A stretch of 64,000 bases of DNA, taken from positions 744,001-808,000 of the forward strand of contig JACGCN010000008.1 of assembly GCA_014905825.1 (NCBI GenBank). The letters are read 5' to 3'. A program made the translations under genes and the position numbers. Shown piece by piece: positions 1 through 10,125 of this stretch (position 1 is the first letter of the stretch; each line of letters starts with the position of its first letter). The stretch is from Lyophyllum atratum. Lineage: Eukaryota; Basidiomycota; Agaricomycetes; Agaricales; Lyophyllaceae. Below the pieces are notes generated by a model. The model did no database searches and was not told where the DNA came from. It saw only the letters and a list, made by a program, of their open reading frames with translations.

Positions 1-591
1 CGCTTCAACCAGGGTCTCCCTTCGTGTATCCTCAAGCTCGCCGGAAGCTCCCTCACGCGATTCTCCTTCAAGTCCACCCCAAGGCGTCCGTTCTTTCAAG
101 GCTCCTTGGCTGTATTTTCACTAATCAACTGATTTACAGTGTCGCGGGAGTGGAAAAATAGCGACGTCGAGATAGATTTCTCCAACAACCCCTCCCTACG
201 TTACCTCGCCTTCTCTGTCCCAATCGACACCATCTCAAAACTCGGCGTGGGCCCGCCAGAATGGTTAGAGCGGGCCCTGGCGACACTCGCACCTGGGACG
301 TACATTGACAAGATCCAGTTGTCTTTCCTCGTCCCTGCGCACGATCATCGCCCCGACGCTGACGCGGAGATCCCAAGCTGGGACTACAGCGCATGGCGGC
401 GGCTAGCCTCGATACTGTGTTCGAAGCAATTACCTGCCTTGCGTCACGTAAATGTGGTATTTGCGTATGATGTTGCGAAGAAGGTGCTTCCAGGACTCGA
501 TGTGCTTAAGGAGAAGGCGGAACGGGAGATGGGGGAGTTGAGTTCGATGGTGGACTTTGGGATCGAAGGTAGGAACGTGGAGGAGCTTTGA
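1..591 (+). CDS. 3' end of an unidentified basidiomycete protein
   Basis: The window opens inside a gene. Frame 1 is open over bases 1-85, an intron with GT and TTTACAG borders covers 86-139, and the reading frame continues from 140 to a stop at 589-591 with phase preserved. The last exon encodes about 150 residues, including the segment SLRYLAFSVP and a Lys/Glu-rich tail. The alternation of short leucine-bearing strands resembles the C-terminal part of the F-box/LRR-like hypothetical proteins that are numerous in mushroom genomes, but no F-box is inside the window. The start is upstream of the window. Product unknown; the splice model is well supported, the family guess is not. Confidence 0.6.
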
Positions 592-1597
592 AGTTCCTGT
601 GGTGGTGGGCTGCACCCTATTGTGAAGGTTACTTCCTACATCAAGTCACCTTGCTTCGCGCTAGTTATGATTACTGAGAAGGTGCTTTCTCAATGCCTTT
701 GGTGGGTCGAAGTCGTGCGCTCCACCGGAATATCCATGTCGTCTAAGAAGGGCCCAAGCGACTGTCGTAATCTCTGCGCAGCACGAGATGAACAAGTCGA
801 CAAAAAAAACGCGACGAAAACTCCCCGTGTGTGCTTTATCTTTAGTCTTGCCGCTTCTCCTGTGGATGCAAGGAGATCAACAAGCGCATCCTCGGTCAAC
901 TGGAACTCCGTGAACTTGTAATGAGGTCCCTCAGTGCTGGAAGAAGCCAATGCGAGGGTCCATGAGGTGTCTGACAACAGGGTTTGTGATGAACCGGGGA
1001 GAAATGGAGTCACAGTTGTTCGAGGTGGAGTTTGACAGGTCAGACCAGTGATCAGCCAATTACCCGGAAGGCACTTGTCTGAGCGCGTTCACTTATCAGT
1101 TCTGAGTCCGGGAGCCTTTAGCGGGTTAACGTCAATTCCTGCAAAGCCATACATCTTGCCAGAGATTTGGGCGAAGGACCCGCTCGCCACTCTTTTCCAG
1201 AGGTGTCGTGAATGGAAACACTCAACGCGGCGGCTGGTAGGGAAAGATAAGCAGCTGAAGAAATTCGTTTCAAGTCAGTGTCTCCGGGCAACTGAAGGTG
1301 TGGCCAATAGATCGCAAAAATGTGGAAAGGATGATAACAAGATGATAACGATGTTTCAAGGTTTCAGCCAGCCTCCAGTGAGATCTTGAGATCTGAGAGC
1401 GTATTTGGCAACGTTACTTTAAATAAACAGTGAGACACGTCATCGTGACCGTTTTCGGATACCAACCATCTTCACTAATTCAAATTGGGGGTGCTTCTAA
1501 GCGTCCTCTGCAGTAAGTACCGGAGCTCGGTGTCCTCTGCTGCCGCACGGCTCGTCTCGGCCTTCCATTCCAGAACTAAAGTGGGTGGCCTTCACTA
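592..1597. other. Intergenic stretch with one unassigned reading frame
   Basis: No gene is recognised here. A minus-strand frame of 107 codons at 690-1013 reads like protein in places (segment FTEFQLTEDALVDLL), faintly recalling fungal HxxxD acyltransferases. I could not find the HxxxD motif or flanking exons, so it may be a relic or chance. The final 200 bp should hold the promoter of the RUS-family gene that starts at 1598. Confidence 0.3.
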
Positions 1598-3382
1598 ATG
1601 GACATCGATTGTATAGTTGTAGAAAAAGATGACGCGGGGCGTCATCGCAAAAGTTTCGTAACGCATAATCAGGTGCGTATTTTCAGTACCCAGGCTGTAC
1701 AGAATGACAAATGTTGAAGCAGGTCAAAGTAGTATCCGACCCAACCGTGAATACAAGCAAACGCCATGTGATGGATTTTCTTACGAAGGTCTTCCTTCCT
1801 TCAGGTTACCCAAATACTGTGTCGCCAGGCGAGTCTTCGCCTATCAACTATCTCGACATACAGTCTACTCAAGGAATGGTCAATTAGATTATCTTCGGTG
1901 CGTTTATGAACTGAATCTTAATTGACGTCCAGCAAACAACGAAATCAGGTATCAGGTTCTCAATGCTTTACAAGCGTTTTGTAACTCGTTAGCAGGGCTT
2001 CTATCCTCCAGAGCTGTTCTTGAAGGTAGGCCTTGCACGGGAATTCACATATCCTTTATCGAACTTTTGCCAGGATTTGGTGTCGGTGATCCATCGGCTA
2101 CGGCTACACATGCACTACTTCTTACTGTCATGCAAGACGTTTGCAATCGCCTCACAAGTCAGTCGCATGTCCCTACAGCAATCACAATTCCTGGAAGTTG
2201 TGTTGCAGATTTCTAACGATCACTGTTTAGCTATACTCGGCGCATATGTGTTTGGGTCATCACTCGTCCCAGAAGCTAAGACCTACCGTTTTCTTGCGGA
2301 TGTTCTCAACGACGCCGCTATCATCCTCGACACCTTATCCCCTGCGTTTAACTCCCCGTCTTTCCCGCTATATATACCAGGTCTTCGAGTTGGTGCGCTA
2401 TGTTTAAGCGCATCATTCAAGGCTCTGTGTGGCCTCGTTGCTGGCGGCTCGAAGGCCGCCATAACTCTACACTTCGCGACACCGGTGAACGGGAATGGTG
2501 ATGTCGGGGACCTGAACGCTAAGGACTCGAGTAAAGAGACTGTTCTATCTCTCCTTGGCGTCCTAGTAAGAAATGATTCTTTACGATACGCATGGTCATT
2601 TTATTCACGAACGATGTTGACTTTAGCTTGGCACGCTTATTGTGCCGCATCTAGACACCCCCGGACTTACTTACGGTACATTATTTCTTCTGGTGGGACT
2701 ACATCTTGCCATCAACTACCTCGGAGTGCGCGGCCTCGAATTGCGCTCCTTGAATCGACAGCGAGCGGGAATAGCCTGGAGCAAGTATCGCTTGTCAGGG
2801 GGTACCAAGGTACCATCGCCTGCGGAGGTGTCGAAGGTTGAAAAAGTTCTCGGAAGGGCTGATGTTTTCCGCGACGACACCGGTCGTATTATCGGACGTT
2901 GCACCATTGGCTCTTATTTTTCCGACGTCTTCCCTGATCATTTCCCTACACGCTTGTTGGGTATGTTTGGACAGGAGCGGTACCTTTTGTGGGGTAGCCA
3001 TCAATCTATATACCGATCCTCTAATCGTAACGGCCGGGACGCTCGAGATGGTCCCATCCACCTCCATATACTACTCAAAGAAGGTTACAGCGGGGCGGAC
3101 CAGCTCAAAGCGTGGACCCACGCGGCCGATCTTTGCAGGACGCTGGCGACTGACCTTCCGACTCCGAGGAACGGAGAGCAGGACTTCAAGGATGACGCAT
3201 TGTCACTCATCCATATGACCCTTGAGAAGTCTGCTCAGGACTTTCCAGGCTTCATCAAAGGCCTGCGTGGCGCCGGATGGAATATGGACGAATTCCTCCT
3301 CTTGGCGGGTTTGCCGAAGGCGGTTTTGGCAGGCATAGAACCGAGAGACGGGGTTGATACAGAAGACAAGAAGATTCGTTAA
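1598..3382 (+). CDS. RUS1-family (DUF647) membrane protein
   Basis: Seven exons give 480 residues: introns 1673-1722, 1829-1887, 1898-1948, 2026-2073, 2158-2230 and 2566-2626. The family signature FLPSGYPNTVSPDYLRYQ is recovered (residues 49-66), followed by the glycine-rich GVGDPSATAT segment, FLADVLNDAA and the alanine/glycine-rich hydrophobic core, and C-terminal LLKEGYSGADQLKAW. RUS (root UVB sensitive) proteins are conserved in plants, fungi and animals; plant members act in vitamin B6-linked photomorphogenesis, and the fungal role is unknown. The start at 1598 was chosen because it gives the usual acidic N-terminus and joins in phase. Two oddities: the 1829-1887 intron starts with GC instead of GT, and the next exon is only 10 nt (1888-1897). 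Both are needed to restore the conserved motif. Family assignment is confident; cellular role is not known. Confidence 0.9.
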
Positions 3383-5839
3383 TCCCTTGTCGCATCCCTG
3401 TCATGTTTCCCCCTCAAGATACCACTTCCTCGCTAACTATTGGGATATTCACCTAAAGATGGCATGGCATACATATTATGTATTGGGTGTCGCCCATCAG
3501 GGCTAATCAGTTTCCATTGACGATGGCCATCCCGCGAACAACTTTTTAGACTTTCCCCGCACAAACGACGAAGACCTGGGGTACTGCTTCGATAATGGAC
3601 GTTGCTTCGAGCCCCTGTGGACCTCCACAAGCTGGGATGTGAGTGTTCCATTCTTGTTCGCGGCCCTCGGGCCATGACAGCTATTTTAGTCAAAGTCCGT
3701 GATGTCCTTGTTTGTCCTGCCATGAGCAGCCGCTGAGCTTTTGAGTGTGTTTCATTTCGTCTAACGATGTTATCAACGGTGGCATGACCATGCGGACCGA
3801 CGTTGTTCTTCCGCAGGCGATTCTTCAGAAGAAATTTGTCGACGCTCGAGGTCGATCTGCCCTTTGCAAAGGACAAGCACTCGCATGCTTTGTAGAGGAA
3901 CTCTCTCCTCCGAGGTGTGCGGGACTGGAGGGTGAAGATCGTTACCACATACTCCTTCATAGAGTGCAAGCTATTTCCCCGCTCGCATTTGACCGCATGC
4001 TCTCAATGATGATCAGCAGTCTCTCTGCGTCTATGTGCCTTCTTCTTCCGTGTCATGATCAACCTCTTTCTACGGCCTGGATCTCATGATCACTCCCTTG
4101 TCCGAGCCCTAGCCATGTATTTCATCCAATCGCGGCCCACTCGCTCCAAAAAAGCACCCTTGATGCCTGTAACAAGTCGGGCAAATCATGATTTGGAGGC
4201 AACTCATGTACATTGTATGGATAAACTTCGCGGCATCCTATCTGTACTTACAAGCACCTTCCACTGAGTTTCGGCCTATCGATCTCCTCAGGCGGTAGTC
4301 AGGGACATTCCATCCGAGCCCGCCGAGCGAATATCTCTCGAATCCTTCGGCTTTGAAATGGTCAGACCATGCTAAGTAGCGACGCACCGGGTCGCTCATA
4401 TCTCCGTTGTGTTCAACATACACATGCTAGGATATAGCTTACCGGGCCCGAGATCAGCGCGTTAATCGTACTTCTGTCCTTATCTCCGGGCGCCCAATGG
4501 ACAAACCTTCGCGATCTCGCCAGAGTCAGATAATTCTCATCATTGACACTACTCTCCTCCTCACAAACGCCTCACTATTTGAAATTCGCTATGGTATCAT
4601 CCGATAACAGTGGATGATAGCCCAGAGGGAAAACGTCTCGCTCCGCGCTGCTGAGCGTGCAGGAGATCCGGGAGCGAGTGAGATTAATGACTTGGCGGAC
4701 GGAAGAAGATCCTCATTATCGTTTTATGGTTTGTGCTGATCTCGCGCAGCAAAAGCTTGTTAGCATGCTCCGCACATAAGGTCTCTTATTTCCATATTCC
4801 ACGCTTGAATCCAAACGCCATCCTCTCGGGTCCCAGGTTCTCACCCCTCGGTCTCAACTCTCAAGCTCATCCTTCCATCATGTCCACCTGGCTCTTTCTG
4901 CGTCCTATCTTCTCCGGTCCTCACAAGGTCGGGTCGCACCTCCATCTGGATCGCTGCGCAGCTTCTCGCTCGCGATCAGGACCCTGGATACTCCTGATCG
5001 CTCTCACAATTGTCTATCGTTGATGGTTGAGTTTTATTTCCCCGCATTCCCGCTTACACGTCCAGGACATTCTCATCATGACAGATGTTTCCTGCGTCTT
5101 TACAAGTGTTCTTTGGGATTCCTTGGCTCTGGCTTTTGTTCCTTTTCCTCCTTTAGTCTGCTCCGGGCCGACCTGTTCTCCCCTCCCCGCCTCCCCGCGC
5201 ACTCCGAATCGGCCGCGACTTCCTTCGTGAGCGGACAACTGCTCCTGGTATTTGGCGAGACCGAGTGTCATATAGCACCTCTCGTCGTCGAGTCCGATGC
5301 GATTTCTGGGTCCCTAGCCTAGTAGCCCTCGGTTCCTAGATCAGATGGTACAATCAACCACCGGTGTTCACGCTAATCCTTGATGGCACGTCTGCTGACA
5401 CCTATGCTGTGTCGCCCGTAAATTAAAGCACACCTCCAACCACCTCCATGCTCTACTTCTCTAAATTTACACATATAAAAGTCATGATACTGGCTATACG
5501 TCGATGTTGCTGCCCGCTGACGAAAATGTGGAATCCCAGCATGGTCGAGGCTACTTCCTCGATTAGTTAGATTTATGATTTCACTTGCCTCTGATCTCCA
5601 CGATGTCGTGTCTTCCGCCATTTCCTCGGTCTTCTGCTGCTGGCAACCGTGGTATCCATCGAAATACTCTTCCGCGCAACTTCTAGAAGGTACGCCACAC
5701 ACCCTGCATACACCCTGTGTCTCCCCTCGCTGCGGAGATTTGCGCATATGGATACGAACGTGAATTTGGGTCTCGTGCCACACTGTGCCATCTGGAAAGG
5801 CCACCGATCAACGGAGAAACAAAGAGAGTTCGCGTCCTG
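3383..5839. other. Gene-poor stretch, no recognised product
   Basis: Several frames of 60-180 codons lie here on both strands (for example minus 3433-3969 and plus 3745-4089), but none shows a recognisable domain, a consistent splice pattern or a convincing neighbour. The frames overlap one another antisense, which suggests decayed or non-coding DNA. Confidence 0.4.
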
Positions 5840-6270
5840 AGTCTTCGGGCGGCCCCGATTCGGCTTACCTCCTGCGTTTTCTTGAGTCCTGCGCCAGTAT
5901 GGGATCGTCGTGTCTCTCACCACCTCTCAGCACCCCATCAGAAGGAAAGCTGCTTGCATGTTTTGTTTTTGGACGGCCCCATTTGGTTTTCTCGTTGTGT
6001 TTCCTCGAGTGTTGCACCATATGGGATCGTCGTGTCTCTCACAACCTCCCAGCACCCCATCAGAAAGAAAGAGGCGTTGCATCCTTTGTTCTTCGACGAC
6101 CCCATTTGGTTTGCTCGTTGTGTTTCCTCCAGGACCGCGCCAATATGGGATCTTCAACGTGCTCGGAAGCCTGAGCGAGATTGCCGCCCTCACACGTCGC
6201 GTTGCTCGGGTTCCTGGGCGGCCTCTTCGGCGCAGTCGTTGCGCTTCCCCGAGGACTGTGCCAGTATGAA
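5840..6270 (+). repeat. Degenerate ~122-bp tandem repeat, about 3.5 copies
   Basis: The phrase ending in tatgggatc recurs at about 5901, 6023 and 6147, with a weaker fourth copy near 6265, giving spacings of 122, 124 and about 120 bp. Each unit holds GGCCCC(A/G)TT, then a GTTGTGTTTCCTC-like phrase, then the tatggga anchor. Copies two and three are the most alike. Reading frames run through the array in several phases, as expected when the period is not a multiple of three, so they are probably not genes. Confidence 0.8.
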
Positions 6271-7835
6271 ACCATGCCCATGCTTACGCAGAGACTTCGT
6301 CTCCCACCAGCTCCCACTGCAGGTCAGCTGGAATGGGAGAGACTTTGAGTCTCGGGATGTCACTGCCTCCCATCTTGGCGAACATCCTATGTTTTCTCAA
6401 TTGCTTGACTTGATATGTGAAGCTGGATTGTGATCGCCTCCCATGGGTGCTTTAGTGTCTCTCGCCCATCATCCACGCTGTATATCATGCGCTTCGACGC
6501 CTTCACAAACGCCGTGACCCATTCCTAAGCTGCCAAACGTCTAGCCAAGCCTCGAAACACTTCAAAAACTCAGAAGGATCATCCAACTTACGAGATCCCT
6601 CACCGAGAGCCCGCGCAACAAAGTGACGCACCCCTACTTCATATATCACCGTGATAGGTGGCAGGAAATGTGCCATGTGGATGTGGGGCTCTGTGTTTGT
6701 TTACTACGTTTGCGAATCGAGGAAGCGTCGGAGGGGGGACTGGCTTGGGGGGTTTTGAATTGCGCGTGTTGCACATGGTTCAAAGGGTGTAGATGGGCGT
6801 TGGGTGCCAGGTTGGGTTTAAATCAATTCCAGTCCTGTTCAGATTCTTTTACCGAATACACAGAATGCAACCATCCAGGTTGTGTTGATTCGGCCTTCTC
6901 GGACGAGGATGGCGCGCGGAGAGCCTATCCGAGTTCGGAACGCTCAGAAGCGCACGGTGCCGGTTGTAGTCATGCTTAACTTTGTGTTTCCTTCTCCCCA
7001 GGCACAGGCATGTGAAGTATCTGTTCGAATTCCCGTGTAGCCGTACGACATGTCATCGTCGTTCGGTCATTCCACTCAATACTTCGCCCCATTGTAGTGC
7101 TTACCACCACTTGACGATAATGCATTCGAATTTCTGCATTTCACAACAAAGAAAAGAAATACTGTACACGTTACACAGGTATAGGTATAATCTGGAACCT
7201 CGTAAGTTTAAGTAAGAGAAGATCACATATATCGAGCAGCGCTGGCAGCAGCAGCGCCTCTTCCTCTTCCTCCTCCTCGTCATGATCATATCCAAACATC
7301 AAATAATAAAACGAAAGCGCGAAGTGGTACGATGAGAAGGGAGGACATATATGCAGCGAACAAGAAGGGGAAGGCAGAGGGACGAGCCTGAGCCTGAGAT
7401 ATATATACAGCAAGAAGGAAGAAGGGAAAGGGGCATACACAGGAAATCAAAAGCGAAGAGCGAAGAACATCAACCAGGGCCGAAGGTGGAATAATGGCAT
7501 TTTGGAGGACGGGCTCGCGGGGCGGGGCGGGTGATCGTGTTCTAGGGTGGGGTGGGGGCGTGTGTGGGGGACGGGGGAAGGGAGAATCAGCGAGAGGAGA
7601 GTCATACATATTCTCGGGAGGGAGGGATGGGAGGGCGATCAGGATACACGGGGCTGGGCGGCGGGCGGGAAGTAAGAACGGCGGATCTGGCTGGGGCGAA
7701 TAAGTTAGCATTAGCGTTTCAATTTGACGCTTCGAGGTTCGTTCATGAGTCAGAGGGGGGTGTCGTGGTCGTGGCATGTCCATGTATAGGACAAGAACGT
7801 GCAGTGCAGCGCGCATACATCGAGCGCGCCTCGAA
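6271..7835. other. Intergenic DNA and 3' flank of the bHLH gene
   Basis: No gene is recognised. The last few hundred bases, read on the minus strand, are pyrimidine-rich and directly follow the stop codon of the bHLH gene at 7836, so part of this is probably its 3' untranslated region. Confidence 0.35.
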
Positions 7836-10125
7836 TCACAGCACCATCATCTCCTCCGCCGGTGCTCCCTCCTCCTTCACCGCCGCCCCGCCCTTCTTCC
7901 TCCCCTTCCCCGGACTCGTCTTGCCCACCCCATTAACCCCCCTCGTCCGTCCTCTTCCCTGTGAAGCCTCCTCCTCCCCCTCCTCCACATCCATCACATC
8001 CCCCTCGACCTCCTCCTCCTCCTCCCTCCTCCTCCCCTCCTCCTCCTCCCCCTCTCCCTCCGGCATACTCGGCAACCCAAAGAAGTTCGAACCACCACCA
8101 CCATACCCCGCTCCCCCACCATACGCCCCAATCCCACCCATCATCCCACCCATCCCCATCCCCATCCCCATCTCCCCACCACCACCTCCACCACCTCCTC
8201 CTCCCGCACCCTCCTCCTCCCCCCCGGCACCAGGATTCCCCCCAGCACGCCACTCCTTAAGCTCCGACTCCAATTCCCGATTCCGCGCCCCCTGCGCCTC
8301 CACAAGCTGCTGCAAATACCGAATATACTCCACACTCTTCCGCAGGATCATCCCCTTGTTCGCCTTGACGATGCCCAGGCCCTCCGCCGTCGCCGCCGCG
8401 TTCGCAGCAACAGTACCAGGCGCCTCGGGCGTACCGCCCCCAGAGTTCGAGTTGGCGTCGCCTCCGGAGGGATCCTTCTTCCAATCGAGGGGGGAGGAAG
8501 GATCGTCGGTGGGGGTGCCGACGTGCGGCTGGGGGTTGGATATTGTTGGTGAGGCGGGGTTGCCGGAGGCGTTGCCGGTGGGTGTGCCTATGAAAGCGGT
8601 GTCAGATAATGTGTGGTTATATGCGCATGACGAAGGGAAGGGTCCAGATTCTGATCAGTTGTCTCGACCGCGAATCACATGAAAAACAAAAACACGACCC
8701 TCAGACGAAATAAAACGACTGACCTCCAACATCCAACAAACACTCCGGAATCAGCGTCGCAAGCTCACTAATCTTCTCATTAATATTATCTCTCCGTCTC
8801 CTCTCCACCGCATTATGGCTCTCCCTCCTCCTTCTCCTCTTCTCATTCGCCAATAACGTCTGCTTGTCCGATGCCCCGTTCGCACCGCTGCCACCAGTGC
8901 TGCCCGAGTTTCCAGCACCACCAGAAGCCGCAGACGGGCGCTCGGTAGGGAGGGTGGGGATGGTGGGGATAGCGAGGTTGGTGTGGATGTTCGGGAGCGA
9001 GTGCGGAGAATTGCTCAGGCCGTGGCCGTGCCCGTGGAGATAAGGCTGGTGTGCTTGGTGCGGGTGGTGCATGTTATGCAGGGCCGAGACGGGCGGGAGG
9101 TGGAGGCCGTTGGGTGTATGCGTCTCCGGCGGGGGCGAGAGAGAAAACGGTGAGTACTGGTTCTGCGCCTGCTGTTGTGTGGAGGGTGTCGACGCAGGGA
9201 GGCTAGGGGACGCGTTGGAGTGGGAGGAGAGCGAATGCGAGAGGTGGTGCGAGGAGGAGAGCGAGTGGGAGTGCATGTGCGGCGAGGCCATTGCGTGCGA
9301 GTGGTGCGAATTGAGCGAGTCCGGGGTCGGGAGTGAGTATTCCGAGGCGCTGGACTCGGTCAGTTAGGGGCCTGGCAGGGACAGGGGGTATGCTTACGTA
9401 GAGTGCCCGGGCATGAACCAGCCTGCCGCACCATTCCCGTTGGCGTTCCCGCCGACGGTGGCAGCACGCGAGCGCGGGATGACGATGGCGTGTGGGCGGC
9501 CGGGCGGGGGGCTGGTGCTGCTGACGCTGTTGTTCCTGCGGGTGCGGGTGGTGCGAGCGGGGCCGATGCCACCAGCGGTGCCAGGGTTGGCTGTTGCGCC
9601 GCCGCTGGAGGGCGGGCGTGATCTGGATCGGGAGCGCGAGTGGCCTGAGGGATTGGGATGGGAGCCGGATATGGGCGAGGGGGTATGGCGGGTGAAGTGG
9701 TGGAAGGACGAGGGCGGCGGGTTCTGCGTCTGGGAGTCGTTTTCGTAGCGCAGAGACGAGTTGAGGGCAGGGAGAGTCTGGTTGAAGTGGGGCGGGTAGG
9801 ACTGGGGATCTGCATTATTGGGGGCGGGGGTGGGAGCGGAGATGTCGAAGATGTTGTGCGGGGGGCGATGGTGATAGCGATCGTCGGAGTGGGATCGGTC
9901 GTGGGAGGGCGGGCCCTGAATGAGAGAGGCGAGCTCGTCGCTGAAGTCCATGCTCGTGCTGGGGCCGGCTGGGAACTTGCGAAATGGGTCTGGGAGGAAG
10001 GGGTTGAAGAGATCAAAGTTGTGGGGTGGGGGCGGGGTGCTGCTGCTGTCTTGGGGCGGGTGGAAGCCTTCTTGACGGATCTGTGCTTGGGGTTTGTACG
10101 ACGACGACGAGAAGAACGACGACAT
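7836..10125 (-). CDS. bHLH-leucine zipper transcription factor with extended loop
   Basis: Three exons (9398-10125, 8724-9349, 7836-8587; introns 9350-9397 and 8588-8723) encode 701 residues. The basic region and helix 1 (about residues 410-450) include ESHNAVERRRRDNINEKISE, where His, Glu and Arg are the E-box-reading residues. Helix 2 (about 527-550) includes NKGMILRKSVEYIRYLQQL and runs into a short zipper. The loop between them is about 75 residues, rich in Gly, Pro, Ser and Ala, and contains the second intron. The N-terminus is low-complexity Ser/Pro/His; the C-terminus is Gly/Glu-rich. Basic region and zipper resemble MITF/TFE-like or Esc1-like fungal factors, acting as nuclear dimers on CANNTG sites. 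I chose Met at 10125 (MSSFFSSSSY) rather than an upstream ATG at 10158 because of its better context. The target genes cannot be inferred from the sequence. Confidence 0.9.

Noticed and set aside
1829..1897. Two independent sequencing errors as an explanation for the odd RUS splice sites
   Set aside because: The GC donor matches the GC-AG consensus and the 10-nt exon restores exactly the conserved residues, so unusual splicing is the simpler reading.
3433..3969. A 178-codon minus-strand frame
   Set aside because: No recognisable domain, low-complexity Arg/Ser composition and overlap with an equally long plus-strand frame at 3745-4089.
7552..8682. A 376-codon proline-rich frame on the plus strand
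   Set aside because: It is antisense to the bHLH gene; the proline runs are shadows of its Gly/Glu-rich tail, and the minus-strand gene has a conserved domain and consistent introns.
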